Shown here: positions 1 through 11,765 of the stretch, one piece after another | Position numbering within the stretch: position 1 is the stretch's first letter | Layout: each line of letters opens with the position of its first letter | Program-made: the position numbers and the translations under genes | The notes under the pieces: generated by a model | The model's database searches: none | Told to the model about the DNA's origin: nothing | The model's input: the letters and a program-made list of their open reading frames with translations, nothing else | Assembly (NCBI RefSeq): GCF_002443255.2 | Contig: NW_019211456.1 | Span: 14,840,229 to 14,904,228, forward strand | DNA length: 64,000 nucleotides | Direction: 5' to 3' | Source: Varroa destructor | Taxonomy: Eukaryota; Arthropoda; Arachnida; Mesostigmata; Varroidae

Positions 1-703
1 GTTACTGGGCGCCGTTAAAGAGCATTTAACCCAAAGCAAAATTCAGTAAGAATGATCCATCCAGGGCAATGCGGGTTTTGTAAGGTAATCATATACCTTA
101 ATCACTAGTTTTTTAAATGCCGTGTAGACCGATGGGACCTGTCAAATAAGCAATGCTAACAGTGATAAGAATATGCAGTTGTTCAACATAGTTTCAAAAT
201 CAAGCTTAAACGAGACACTTCCGCTTATTGACTCAATTAGTGTGTGATAACAGTAATAAAACTTCCTGGACTCAAGCACGTGTCAAAAGGAACAATGTCC
301 ATATCCTTGTGCTGTCACGTTACGTCACTATTTCACACTGATTACTATTGTTGGCCATTCCCCTAATCAGCACTATAGAAGACCGTCTTAGTGGCGTAAC
401 AGCATTAATTATGGAATTAATTTTTTTCTGGCACCATGGTTGATTATTATCGAACTAAATATTGTGGCAGATGACGAATAGATATTCTTAAAAAATAATA
501 ATAATTATTTTTTATTATTGCTAGTAATAAGTGTACTATATATTTGCTTAGAAGAGTTATAAAGGGCCTGGTTCTTTTATATTCATCTTTTTTTTTTTTT
601 TTTTTTTTACTAGCTTTTACCTATGTCAGTCCTTAGCGGTTTTGATATATATCAAAATCTAGAGCAAATTTGTTATTAGAGCTCTTTAAGAAGGTATGAG
701 AAC
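1..703. other. Gene-less left flank
   Basis: No coding exon is recognised here. The stretch is AT-rich and contains a T21 tract at 588-608, which on the minus strand is an A tract just downstream of the V1 donor. The constant exons that the cassettes should splice to are not visible, so they are inferred to lie beyond the left edge. Confidence 0.5.
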
Positions 704-1211
704 CTTGCACAAGTAGAGAAGCCGTGCTTCTATCTTCGGAGACTTTGTTGCTCGCTATGCAGGTATAATTACCGCTGTCTTGACTAGATAGGTTTTTAAC
801 AGTGAGGATTGAATTTTCCGCAGATGTTGCAATAACAAATCGTCCCCCAGGGCGAAGAATCCTCTCATTGTACGTCCATAGAAATCGAACATTGTCACCT
901 TGGTATGGACTGCAGGTAAACGTGACACGTTTACCAACGAAAACCTTCTTTGACCCAAGCTGATCTATTCGCACCCGTTCTACGTATGGAAATAATACCG
1001 TTTATTGGGTGAGTTTGTATATCCACCATTAAAAGCGTTAATCATAATAATCAAAATATATAAAGTTCGGTAATAGTTCGAATATTATCGGATACCTTAC
1101 GTGAAACACATCAGGCCGAGAACAAGGTTAATCTAATATCTTACCTATAGCTGATACCGATGACGAATAACAAATAAACGACAGAAATGTCATACATATA
1201 GTCCACAGCAT
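704..1211 (-). CDS. Cassette V1: signal exon + single Ig exon (sDscam-like)
   Basis: Two coding exons. The signal exon 1211-1145 starts at an ATG and encodes 22 residues with a hydrophobic core (begins MLWTICMTFLSF), ending in phase 1 at a GTAAG donor. A 165-nt intron follows. The Ig exon 979-704 (276 nt) opens with the RVRID motif and carries the first Cys (FTC), the core Trp (RFLW) and the D-S-G-N-Y-T-C F-strand motif, ending VQG at a GTTCTC donor in phase 1. There is no stop, so it must continue into a downstream exon. It should supply the secreted N-terminal Ig1 of a cell-surface recognition protein. As the leftmost cassette it is nearest the expected constant region. Confidence 0.88.
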
Positions 1212-1386
1212 CCTTAATAACATATAATAACATTCACCCAAGTTGTCCAACAGTTAGCTACTTAGCACAAAAACTGTTTCAGTGGGCACCGAACGGCGTC
1301 TTGGAGAATGCTGGCTAAGTGTTTGCGCTGGAGAGAAACGAATGTGCCGGTTCAGTGTAGCCTCGTTAGCATCCTCAATTAAGCTC

Positions 1387-1414
1387 GCCAAGAGGCTTCG
1401 GAGGGAAATTCAAA
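1387..1414 (-). promoter_or_regulatory. Cassette promoter element, V1
   Basis: A copy of the shared array element (plus strand reads GCCAAGAGGCTTCGG, then AAATTCAAA), about 176 bp upstream of the V1 ATG. A CCTCGTT companion box lies about 25 bp nearer the ATG. The promoter role is inferred from recurrence and position. Confidence 0.5.
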
Positions 1415-3058
1415 CCGAAAAGCAGTTCATGATGTCGGCAAGTTTAAGCGCGTAGCACTCCTCAGGTAATGGTACTTCCTTAAGTGCGCAGCTAATATTA
1501 ATCTTATTTGTATAATGGATGCAATAGTAATAGCAGTAACAAATACGTTAAAATAATTTTGCTTACCTACAACCCAAGTTAAAACTGTGTAAAATTGTAA
1601 AAACGTGTGTTTATTAATCTAAGGCTATAAGGACTTAAGGTTCCCCATGCTGTTTTGTGTAGGCTTTAGTAACGACTGGCTTAAGAGAAGCTGGTTAGAC
1701 AGCTGGGGTGTATTCCTGGATAGCGTAAGAGTACGACACAATAGTGATGCAAAAAAAATCACATTTACGATTTATTTAATTGCTGTGCACGGTTTATGAT
1801 GGTTATTTTTACTATCAAGATTGATTTGGCAGAGCTGTGATACTAGTAGCAATAAAAATTCTTGCATTTAGAATACTCAACTAAAACATGATTGCAATAT
1901 ATGAACGCCCGCTTTTGCTCCAGCTACCATCGAACGCATCTCCCATTCACATGACTTGATGTCAATTCAAGATGTTCCGTTGTTCTAGTAAAATCGGCCG
2001 TATGGAGTACTGACAAACTGAACTAAGACACATATTTGTGAACCCCATAATTTACAATTACCCCAAGAATAATCTACAATTTATTAATAGGCGAATAGTG
2101 CACGTTCGAAATTACTGCGTATTTGCTCGCTGCACAAATATAATCTTTCCTATTTCTTGTTGTAACACTTTGTGGTCTCAATTGGTGGTAAAGTTTCACC
2201 GTCTGCAATATGAACATCCAGTCTTCCGCCTGACCGAATAATTTTCGTGTTTTTTTGTCCAATCGAATTTTGTCGCATCGCCTTCACAGGTATTGCAGGT
2301 GAGCATAAGGCGTCAATCAACTTCGGATCAGTTCGAACTCAACGGTTCGATGCGAAGCCCTTCCAAGACCACGTTATAATGTGACAGACAGAAACATTAA
2401 TAATCGGGCATCAAAAAATTAAATCTAGTAAAAGCGTTTACATTTAAAACGTTATTGATAAGAAACGCGGAACAGAGGGTCCTGGTCCGTCAGGCAAACA
2501 GATGAAAGCCTTATCTGAAAACTCTGAAACTAAGACCTACGCACAATAATTTAATTTTCTTCGCTGCCTAGTTGAAATGGGCTTAGAATAAACTAATTTT
2601 TGCGTACTTATTTTCTTGGACACCAATTAAAAGCCATTAATAACTGAGATATTTTAAATGTCTTAATTATAATTAAATTAATTATAAATTTAATTACATA
2701 AAGCTATTAAATTCAAGCGGAACGATGTCATACTGTTGCAAACAACATCGTGCTTTGATTTCTGTGTTGTTCAAAAATAATGGCGCAGGGAGAATTATAC
2801 ATCTATTAACATTAAGCACTAAGCTTATGATACTTTTTTATTTATCGCGCAAGTACCCTACACTCAATGGATAAGCTAGTAAATGTCGAGTGTTCCATTT
2901 TGTACACACTAAGCATTATGATGTGCTAGAACAACCACCAACAGCCACCGCTGAACCTATCTGGTTCTTTCATATACCGAGACAGCATGTGTCAATAACA
3001 CAAGGTATTTATATAAGTTTCCTATTTTTATAAATCTTATATTTGAGTGCCACGTTAC
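1415..3058. other. Spacer between V1 promoter and V2
   Basis: No Ig-like remnant, RNA gene or transposon was recognised. The short open frames on both strands near 2.04-2.26 kb overlap each other and lack splice or domain support. An AT-rich inverted stretch lies at about 2661-2700. Confidence 0.4.
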
Positions 3059-3593
3059 CCTGAACCATCAATTTAGCTGAACTTCGATCCTCCGATACAT
3101 CGTTATTGGCAATACATGTGTACTCGCCACTGTCACCACTGGTAACACTTCTAATTGTGAATGTCGACGTTTCTGCACCAGATAAAATAGTCATCCTACC
3201 CCCAGGGTAAATAATTTTCCCATTTTTCGTCCAGGAAAACCGAACTAGCTCGCCTTCAAAGGCGTTACAGGTGAACGCGACGCGCCTTCCAATTATCGCT
3301 TCCTTCGATCTAAGTGGCTCGATTTTGACTCGATCTAAAAGTGTAAATACATTTTTGGAATTTATAACGTTTCTGAAGTTAATGCTATAATGATTGGGCT
3401 CGTTTAGCATCAGTGCGATAAAGTCGTTCGTTCTTAATCAAATTCTCATAAAAATATTCTTACCCGGTTTGGAATTTGCGGTAACTCCTAAAGCAATAAA
3501 TTGCCACAACACGAACACTAAAAAGTACAGGACGGAACAACGGCATTTCACAAGGGTAGGACAATGATGTAATTGCGGGTGTAGGAATCGCAT
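3059..3593 (-). CDS. Cassette V2: signal exon + single Ig exon (sDscam-like)
   Basis: The signal exon 3593-3464 (130 nt) encodes 43 residues: a long n-region, then a hydrophobic core (VLYFLVFVLWQFIAL), ending phase 1 at a GTAAG donor. The frame is open upstream to 3719, so an earlier ATG is possible; I chose the one that gives the same 130-nt length as V4 and V5. The intron is 129 nt. The Ig exon 3334-3059 (276 nt) has RVKIEPLRSK at its start, FTC, FSWTKNG and DSGEYTC, and ends VQG at a GTAACG donor in phase 1. It belongs to the V1-V5 sequence subfamily. Confidence 0.9.
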
Positions 3594-3730
3594 TTTGAGT
3601 TCCAAAACGCCTGAGTCATAACTGGCTAGGAGCAGTAAGATTCGAACATCATATGTAGCACGATACTCTCGACACAAGTAACCTGTCAGAGTGAACAAGA
3701 GTATCGCAGGCTCATTCAATTTAGGTATAA

Positions 3731-3751
3731 ATAAGATGGCGCAATTGTTTC
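3731..3751 (-). promoter_or_regulatory. Cassette promoter element, V2 (weak)
   Basis: A partial copy of the shared element (ATAAGATGGCGCAATTG), about 140 bp upstream of the V2 ATG. It resembles the V5 copy around the GCGCAATT core but is shorter, so it is less certain than the others. Confidence 0.35.
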
Positions 3752-4103
3752 GGTGACTCTTGCCAATTAATCATACAAATTATTGTTGTTATTGAACGCA
3801 TAATATTCTACCCGATCTTCAGTTGCATCTTGTACATTATATAATGCGAGGAGATAGCGTAGACAATGTATACTAATATTTGATTATCAGGAGGTCCCAT
3901 TGATGGCCTGAGGTGCCACGAAGTATGTTGCAAGAAGAAGTTTATAATTAAAAATTAAAACTTGTCTTACGATTATTTTCTAAAAAACAATACAATTCTG
4001 GATTAATTTGCTTGTAATATCAGAATTTGGAAAAGTTTCTGTAGCCAGTAGAAATTATATCGAAATATTTATATCTTATTTATATCTGGAAAATTTTCTT
4101 CAC

Positions 4104-4653
4104 CTTCGGCTCTGAATTTAGCTGAATTTCGATCTGTTGATACATCGCTACTTACCAAACAAGTGTACTTCTCACAATCTTCAGCGGTCACACTTCTAAT
4201 TGCAAAGGTAGATGTTCCTTCAGTGGAGACAATTATATATAAATATAAATGATTTTTCAATTTTTCATCCACGAAAACGACTTGTTCACCTTCGAGGGTG
4301 TTACGTACAAACACCATACGTTTGCCGATCGTCCTGTCTTGTGCTCTAAACGGCTCCGTTTTTACACGATCTAGAATCCTTATTTCAACAGAATAGGACT
4401 CGCTAAAATACGGATCCGAATCATTTGAAGCATATCACTTTTACTTTTTCGCCTTACGTTCTGGGGATGATTTATTTATACTAAAATTAAACGCGATCTT
4501 ACCGAGTCCTGGGGTGGAAGCGTCGCTTGAAAAAATCCACACGAATAAATGCAATATTACAATATATAAAGTAGGACTGTTTCTAACGGGATCGTAAAGA
4601 AGATAATAGACTTGATCCAGGAGCAACATAATAACAGCTGCGACGCTTAACAC
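4104..4653 (-). CDS. Cassette V3: Ig exon damaged (core Trp lost), possible pseudo-cassette
   Basis: The signal exon 4653-4503 (or from the second ATG at 4629, 127 nt) has a hydrophobic core (LYIVILHLFVWIF) and a GTAAG donor. The intron is 132 nt. The Ig exon 4370-4104 is 267 nt, nine short of the usual 276, with intact splice sites and no stop. Compared with V4 it has a 2-nt deletion just before the Trp codon and a compensating deletion about 25-30 nt later. The segment that should read FSWTKNGKII is therefore out of frame and gives FVDEKLKNHLY, so the invariant Ig Trp is missing. The F-strand motif is also altered (DCEKYTC instead of DSGEYTC). The first Cys position is Val-Arg-Asn rather than F-T-C. 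A folded Ig is unlikely, although the frame through the exon is kept. Confidence 0.75.
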
Positions 4654-4739
4654 GTTTGACTGGGAACGGTCATTTCTAAATCGATTCTAATAGATGAAGG
4701 CAACACAAACTCTTGGAACGAGAGCTTCGACAATCAAGG

Positions 4740-4765
4740 ACGAGAATAGCGCGCGCTTACTCAAG
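4740..4765 (-). promoter_or_regulatory. Cassette promoter element, V3
   Basis: A good copy (ACGAGAATAGCGCGCGCTT) about 90-110 bp upstream of the V3 start codons. It is intact although the V3 coding exon is damaged. Confidence 0.5.
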
Positions 4766-5211
4766 TACAAAGACCCGAATGGCAGGACCATGTCACAGGG
4801 TTAACGTCCTTCAAACGAAAAAAAACTGTGCCTGACAATAATGAAGTTGGCATGAATCGATGACAACGTTTCATCATAACACGCTCATTTTTTTTTACTA
4901 CGTTATATCATCTTTATCAACGACGGTTCCTATTGCCGAATAGAACGTATGTCTGTGTGATCAAATTATCTTATCGTTATATGTTTATATCTTTGCATTC
5001 AGTCCGTTACGCTCAGTTTATCCAAACAATTTTATTTACAGCAAGTTTATTTTTTATATTTTTATAAAAAACTTATTTATGTTAGAGGTAAACAAAAATG
5101 TATACGAATAGTTCTGACTGGGCAATTGGCTCCTGTTCAGAAAAAAAGAATCAACTAAATTGAATATAAAACTGCCCTTACAAAACGTGGTAATATAATG
5201 TTGATCGGTAC

Positions 5212-5743
5212 CTTCAACCATCAACTTAGCTGAACTCCTATCCTCGGAGACATAATTACTCGCGATGCAGGTATACTCCCCGCTGTCTTCCGCACTGACA
5301 CTTTTGATCGTAAACGTTGACGTTTCATCAACTGATACAATTCCTATCCTTCCTCCTGGATGGATGATTTTTCCGTTTTTTGTCCAGGAAAACCTGACCT
5401 GTTCTCCTTCAAGAGCGTTGCATGTAAATGCTACACGTTTCCCAGTCATCAATTGCTTCGATCGAAGTGGCTCAATTTTTACCCGATCTATTATATTGTA
5501 GAAAATAAAATGAACACGTTGCTTGCAATTTCCAGTTATGACTATGTTTCGTAGTTTTCGTATATAAATAAGCCCGTTATGTTCGAGTACACCGATATAG
5601 AAATGAATCTTACCAAGGCCAGCGTTAACGGTGCAAATTAGGATTATCCATACAAACACGCAAACCACAAACATGTGAACACGAGCCTTCTTCCTAAGGC
5701 AAAAAAACCGACAACGGTGCATTGCTCGATTCAGGCACAACAT
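5212..5743 (-). CDS. Cassette V4: signal exon + single Ig exon, stop-free intron
   Basis: The signal exon 5743-5614 (130 nt) has a basic n-region followed by MFVVCVFVWIILICTV and ends phase 1 at a GTAAG donor. The internal Met at 5674 could also initiate. The intron 5613-5488 is 126 nt, a multiple of three, with no in-frame stop, so the signal, intron and Ig read as one open frame of 229 codons. The Ig exon 5487-5212 (276 nt) has RVKIEPLRSK, FTC, FSWTKNG and DSGEYTC, and ends VEG at a GTACC donor, phase 1. It is the best-preserved member of the V1-V5 subfamily. Confidence 0.9.
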
Positions 5744-5864
5744 AACAGCGTTTTTGGGAGGCTTGTAAATGACTGGTCGACATCATCAGCTTTAAAACTG
5801 ACAGAATGTATATAGTACCCGTGTTGATCGAAATAGTCTCACCACCATGGTTCCATCAACGAAA

Positions 5865-5889
5865 GCGAGATTACCGCGCGAATTATGAA
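5865..5889 (-). promoter_or_regulatory. Cassette promoter element, V4
   Basis: A strong copy (GCGAGATTACCGCGCGAATT) about 120-145 bp upstream of the V4 ATG, with the GCGCG core and the AT-rich flank both present. Confidence 0.55.
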
Positions 5890-6516
5890 CGGACAGTTAT
5901 TTAGAAGTGTATATGAAACATTCATGTAAAATGTATTTCTCCGAGACACATAGATTTCGACATACGATTTTTACGGAAATACTGTCATTTTAAGCAGGCT
6001 TTAGGTTTAGCTGATGGAGTCTATCATTGGATATGATGAATTTACTGACGACCTTCAGGCCAGAGCCTGACTTGCTTATTATGAGATCGAATACAGCTCA
6101 AGACAAGTGCTGACTGGTTCGTTAGACGGCCAACCTCGAATGAGTTCACACTTTGTGTATGAGATTATACGCTCATGAGCAATGAACGTCTAAAATAATT
6201 TATTATAAAAAAAAAAGAGCAAAATTTAGAACGCCGTTAAACAATAACTTCGACGACAACACTGGACTACTGAAAACTGCAGCGGTCGTTTTAATTCAAC
6301 ATTCTAATAATCTTATTGAGCAAACAGGGAGTCGTAAAAACAGTGTATGACACCCTGCATACATATGTTGAAAATTCGTATGTTTTTCTTTTATAATAAT
6401 CTTAATGGAACCAACTGTGATCAACCTGCAGGTCAAAGCTAATAATTAATTCTTATTATAACGATGTCGTTTAACTAAGCCCATTTTAATACAACTTTTT
6501 CTATATAAACTGTTAC

Positions 6517-7055
6517 CTTCAACTATTAGTTTAGCTGAACTTCGATCTTCGGAGGCATCATTACTGGCGATACAGGTGTATTCTCCACTGTCGTTTGTGT
6601 TGACACTTTTAATTGTTAACGCCGACATCTCATCGCCGGACATGATGCTAATTCGTGCTCCGGGATAAATCACTTTTCCATTTTTCGTCCATGAAAATCG
6701 AACATGGTTTCCTTCGATGGCGTTACATGTAAATGCAATTCGTTTGCCAGCTGTCGACTGCTTCGATCGCAACGGTTCAATTTTAATGCGATCTAAAAAA
6801 TACAAATCCGACGTTTCGCTTGAGTAGTGGCTGTTTTTAGTCATAGTTATAATAATGAATTTGGTATCTTTAATACATTGTTCATTTCACTATGCTTCAA
6901 GGGATTTCATAAAAGAAAAACTTACCGAGGTTCGCGTTTACAACTTCCCCGAAAGCCGTCCATGCGATAATATAAGCTAGCACAACATAAACATAATCAC
7001 GATATTTAACACGATATTGATAATTACAGCAGAGTGTTCGACACGAGAATAACAT
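6517..7055 (-). CDS. Cassette V5: signal exon + single Ig exon (sDscam-like)
   Basis: The signal exon 7055-6926 (130 nt) starts MLFSCRTLCC, has a hydrophobic stretch (YVYVVLAYIIAWTAF), and ends phase 1 at a GTAAG donor; it is too short to stand out as an open frame. The intron is 133 nt. The Ig exon 6792-6517 (276 nt) carries RIKIEPLRSK, FTC, FSWTKNG and DSGEYTC and ends VEG at GTAAC. It is close to V2 and V4 in both signal and Ig exon. Confidence 0.9.
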
Positions 7056-7155
7056 ACTTGGTCCTAGAACGTCCACTGTTTAACTGGCAGACAGCTGAAA
7101 CAGATTTGGCTAATCTGACAAACGTAATCAGGATCTAGGTAGTCGATCCACGAGA

Positions 7156-7182
7156 ACGAGGCTAACGCGCAATTATTTTAAA
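7156..7182 (-). promoter_or_regulatory. Cassette promoter element, V5
   Basis: A strong copy (ACGAGGCTAACGCGCAATTA, then TTTTAAA), about 100-125 bp upstream of the V5 ATG. No clear companion box was seen. Confidence 0.55.
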
Positions 7183-7822
7183 TGCGCAAACTACAGTGTT
7201 CGTCCCGTTGTATGGATTTCATTTCAGTGGTTATATCTACTTTGCTTGCTGCCCGTTTCAGGTCTTTGGCTTTCAGGTGATTAATGCACGATGTTACTTG
7301 ACAGATAGGCCCACTGAGGCAGTCGTTATAGGTAATTTTGATTGTGTGCATGTTTATTTGAATTCGAATTTGTTTGCATTGCCACGAAAAACATCCCAGT
7401 CAGGTGTGAAAATATGATTTCGTGTAAACAAGCTAATAAAACACATACGAACTCAATTCATCTACACTCTTCGAGCCTTTTAATTCATTTTTTCTAATGT
7501 GTACGCCTAGAGTTAGCGATGCAAAAACTCCCTTATTTAAAGGTCAATAGGGAGACGATTTTTGAGAATCTTTCCATTTCTAAATTATATAAAAATAATG
7601 TGGAAGCAATTTGTCAAATCAAGCAATTTCAGCACTTACTGTGGTCCATCAAACAAAAGTGACAACATATGTAGATTATACAGATACTTCATTCATTAAT
7701 TTTCACCTCCAAGATATCCCACACCTTCAATCCCAATGAGTGAGCATAATTTAGTTGTTATTAATGAAAAGTTAATAAAAGTGACTGCAATCGCAGCTTT
7801 TTAAGTTTTAATAAAATTTTAC

Positions 7823-8267
7823 CTTGAACAGTAAGCACAGCTGAGGTTCGATCTTCAGTCCCGTCATTATTAGCCACACAGGTATATTCTCCCCGATCAT
7901 CCCACAAAACATCATCGATAGAAAGAGTAGATACTTTTCGCGTATTCATAATCTCTATACGACTGTCGGCGTCTGGCTTAAGCAACAGACCGTTTTTCGT
8001 CCATGAAAATTGTACGTTTTTGCCTTGCAAGGCACTGCAGGCGAAATACGTTGAACTGCCAACCGTTGTTAGCTTCGGCAACATTTTTTCCACTATGACA
8101 TTGGAGTAATCTGAAGTGACCAATAAACTTCGCTTATCGCATGTATGTTCGCTTGTATGATTCATTGGCCTCAGTCAATCGAACTTACCTGCTAAGTAGC
8201 AGTGAGACAGAAGAGAAAATTGAAACAAAAGTATCCAATAAGTGCTTAGTTTAACCGCCATGGCCAT
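7823..8267 (-). CDS. Cassette V6: signal exon + single Ig exon, longer A strand
   Basis: The signal exon 8267-8189 (79 nt, 26 codons + 1) begins MAMAVKLSTYWILLF and ends at a GTAAG donor. The intron is only 78 nt, the shortest in the array. The Ig exon 8110-7823 is 288 nt, 12 longer than standard; it has FAC, FSWTKNG, an inserted segment after the C' region (KPDADSRIEI) and DRGEYTC, ending VQG at GTAAAA. The start region (YSNVIVEK) departs from the RVKIEP motif, so this is a distinct branch of the family. Confidence 0.88.
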
Positions 8268-8395
8268 CTAATGACCTTGATTGGACCGACAAAACACTCA
8301 CATCAGCTGGCAAGTACTAGCAATGCCTGCAGTAGCTACAATTACGATCAGAGCAGGGCATTCCTTTTCAATAGGCACTTGTTCAATGATAAAGC

Positions 8396-8450
8396 CTCGT
8401 TAGAAATAGCCGAATCAGACGGAAGGAGATTTCGGCGGTAAAGTTTGAAC
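8396..8450 (-). promoter_or_regulatory. Two-box cassette promoter element, V6
   Basis: The main box at 8424-8450 reads AGGAGATTTCGGCGG, then TTTGAAC. The companion box CCTCGTTAG lies at about 8396, closer to the ATG. The main box is 157-183 bp upstream of the V6 ATG. Confidence 0.5.
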
Positions 8451-10011
8451 ATTGTTAGGACGTGTGGTGCAGATATAAGTGAATAAGAGTCCCATTCATC
8501 ACGAGTTTGCTTATCTTAACGGTTAACTATTAGTGTAATAGATTGACAGAATTTTATTTACTTAGAAACAAAAAAAAATATAGTTAGTAATCAAAATGGA
8601 TTTACGCGATATTTTTTTATCTTACACATTGTTCGATATCTTCAGTTAGGTATTAATCTGTCTTGATTTGCCATTCACGACATAAGTCGGATTCTGTGTA
8701 CAAATGGACATGGTTGGAATCAACCTGTTCTTTTTTTTTCAGCTACATATTGTCGTCAGCTACAGGAAGGTCTATCTTGAATCCAGGGAAGCATGGTATC
8801 ACAATCTTCTCTGAGTTGCTAATTAGAGGGAGTGGATCAGCGAACTTCTATCTTCGCCTATGTCATTTCTTCGAGGAGGGATGAACAAAATGTTCTCAAA
8901 CAGATAAAAAAAACGTATGTATACGAAATACGTACCTATCCATGTATCCCTTTCCCAAATAACAAAAATCCTAAGATAAAAAAGAAGTCGTTGTCGTCTA
9001 GCTCGACGCTTATATAAAATATGTAACATCCTTTACAACTAGCCCAGAAGTATAATAATGCAAGAGCAAAGTGTTTTAGAAAAATTTGACCACGTCTAGT
9101 CAGCCCTTAAGTTGACTTAACAGACCGCAAGGGAGACTAATTACTGTATCAGAATAGATATTCTATTCAAACGGGGCATCTCGAGGCAAGCGCAGCTCTA
9201 CAGCCAACTAAAATGCGTTGTAGGGTAAGATTAAGCAAACATACTCTCGTTTGTAGTGCCTTTGTTGTTAAAGCGTCATTCAGCTTGTTAGGCGAAGCTT
9301 ACGGGTGATGACAAAGATTTGGCACCGATAATCTCAAGCGAAATTGAAGAATGGGTTTTTAATAGATGACTATTTGTTCATCTACTATGTATGGTAGTTA
9401 TTAAGTTGCTACGGCGTACCAAACTGAAACGTTTCTTTGTTTTCTTAACTAGAATAGTTAGATCTAACCAATTTAGTTGGATAGGATGGCTCAGCTTACT
9501 CAATGTGCAGCTAGCATTGCATCTTATATTTGGTATATCGTTTTGACAGGTGCAACGTATACATTTTGGTATACATTATCAATTTATGAAATGCATGTAT
9601 AGTATTCGGCATGGCAGTTGTCTCAAACAGATATAATAACAAGACCCTTCATGAACGATACGGCAAAACTTTAGACTAAAATTAGTCTATTCGAAAAGAT
9701 GATACATGGTAAAGCTACCACCTACCATTAGGGATATCTATGAGTAGATATCATGCGAAGGCAATTTGAAAAGCCAACTGAAAGCACGTTAAATGCATGC
9801 CATATCACTAGTATGCGCGTGCGAATGCGACCAAGAACACATCCATCGTCGAACGAGGCTTCAGACATGTTCGTTTCAGCATCGACACATGAACGCTTAG
9901 CATCATATCATATTATTTTAGGTACTACCATGTAATACAGAGTCACAAAAAAGCGGAAAATTACGACTGACGTAACGATGTCCAGCATAAAGACAACACT
10001 ACCAACAGTAC
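8451..10011. other. Spacer between V6 and V7
   Basis: No Ig remnant or other gene was recognised. Short overlapping frames on opposite strands near 8.66-9.03 kb and 9.75-9.94 kb have no motif or splice support. Confidence 0.4.
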
Positions 10012-10547
10012 CATTTATAATAAGCGTTGTCGATGTTCTGGCCTCAGCGGCGGCATTGGCCGCAATGCAAGTGTAGGTGCCGGCGTCTCGAGCCTCGACA
10101 CGCTCAATCGAAAGCGTTGAAGACTTTCGTACACTTTCCACGTCGACACGTTGATTGCGTTCAATCAGAATGCCATCTTTTATCCACGAAAAAGAGACGT
10201 CTTTACCTCGAATAAGGCTACATGTCAGGACAACCGAATTACCCACAAAAGTGCTCTCTGTTTGTGGAGACTTCAGCGCGACGTCGTCTGTATAGAATTC
10301 GTAGAAAGGGTCTACTTAGCAGTTGTACTAAACTCTAATAAAATACCTTTTGTTGAGCTAAATAGCTAAGATAGAACGAGGAAGCATCAATTTTTTCTAT
10401 AAACGCAGATTGCACATAGAAGTCTTCAGGTAGATTAGCCATTACAGGTCTACTTGCAAAACACTCACTAGCCAATGCAGTTGGCATTCGAAATAGTGCA
10501 CTTTTCGCCACCAAATAGAAAGTCACTTGTAACGTCCAGGTGTACAT
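10012..10547 (-). CDS. Cassette V7: signal exon + single Ig exon (sDscam-like)
   Basis: The signal exon 10547-10469 (79 nt) begins MYTWTLQVTFYLVAKSALF and ends at a consensus A|GTGAGT donor. The frame is open upstream to an ATG at 10589, but the 79-nt choice matches V6, V8 and V9. The intron is 181 nt. The Ig exon 10287-10012 (276 nt) is preceded by ATACAG and starts DDVALKS in place of the usual motif. It has LTC, FSWIKDG and DAGTYTC and ends ING at a GTACT donor. The residue at the exon junction is Asn rather than Asp/Glu. Confidence 0.85.
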
Positions 10548-10680
10548 ACTGCTATCGAAAATAAATAAAGACTTTTTATCGTTACGCACTGTAACAGTTA
10601 AGTGGTACGACTCTTTTGGGCGGAAAGGTATCAGAGAGGTACTCTCTTTCCCAGCTGGCTTTTTTCCCCATTAGGTTGGC

Positions 10681-10708
10681 TACAAGACTACCCCGCTAAA
10701 ATTTAATT
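10681..10708 (-). promoter_or_regulatory. Cassette promoter element, V7
   Basis: A good copy (ACAAGACTACCCCGCTAAAA, then TTTAA), about 135-160 bp upstream of the V7 ATG. Confidence 0.5.
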
Positions 10709-11183
10709 TCGAACTCTCACTGAACGCGGCAAACGTAATTCATACATTGTAAGTGTTGTACTTTAAAGACGTTAAAGAATACGTGAAATTAAAGCTAGCA
10801 AAAATCAAAGAAGTCTTCTATGCGAAAGCCTTATGTTTTGATTAAGTAAACCAAATTCATTTGAGTTGAATTTACAAGTGACAACCCTGGCCATTTATGT
10901 CTTTTTAACTATTTTTATTGCCTATGTTTAATGTCGGGTATGTTAGCCATCGCCTATTGGATAAATGGTTTTGAAAATTAAAAAAAAAATAATAGGTCAT
11001 TTATGTGTCGCATGGGATAAAATAGTTTTACTAGAATGTTGATTGACGTTCTTTGATTTGTCTAGTGGAGTTGGACGACGTCCCATTGCTATCTGATTGT
11101 AAGAACACGTACCTTCTAGACATATGCGCCATAAACGATACTTGTTATTAACATTATCGTCTACAGTTTTCATATCGATTAAC

Positions 11184-11660
11184 CTTTTACAATAAGAATG
11201 TTTCCGGTTCGATCTTCAGATATACGATTGGCTGCCACACAGACGTAGTTGCCAGCATCGCTTTGTTCAACATTATTGATGCTTAGCATTGAGCTTATTT
11301 CATTGTTAACTATGCCGAGCCTCATTGAAGGCTTTAGCGTTCTTCCATCCTTTGACCACGTAAATGTTGGATTTTCTCCCTCGTAAATGTTGCAGACAAA
11401 TGCTATCTTTCGACCGACTTCGGTTGTCTTGGCAGCAAATGGCTCCAACCGGATTATCTCTATACTCAGGTAAAAAATCAAAGGAATACAGTTACAATGC
11501 CTTGAATTTCATTCAACCACAACATATAGCGAGTCTGCATCGTTTGGTATGGTCCATAACAGATCGTGTCGTTCAACTCACCGTTTGCTCGATTTCTTTC
11601 CGACAGTACAGCAATTACAAATAATACACACAACACATATCCTTTAATAAAAACCTCCAT
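11184..11660 (-). CDS. Cassette V8: signal exon + single Ig exon (sDscam-like)
   Basis: The signal exon 11660-11582 (79 nt) begins MEVFIKGYVLCVLFVIAV and ends at a GTGAGT donor. The intron is 122 nt. The Ig exon 11459-11184 (276 nt) starts IIRLEPFAAK and has FVC, FTWSKDG, DAGNYVC and a VKG end at a GTTAAT donor, phase 1. It is nearly a twin of V9 (shared NIYEGENPTFTW-type core and RISEDRT), so V8 and V9 are a recent duplicate pair. Confidence 0.9.
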
Positions 11661-11765
11661 AGAGGACAGGCAGGTCGCTCGAGTACGCCTGGTAGCATCA
11701 ACACTCCACAATCAGAGACTGAGCAGATACAGGGAAAACGCAGCTTTCTTTGACAGAACGACTTC

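Noticed and set aside
5265..5501. + strand frames opposite V4, and similar ones opposite V8, V10, V11, V12, V14, V18 and V19
   Set aside because: Antisense reflections of conserved Ig exons; the splice signals and domain residues are on the minus strand.
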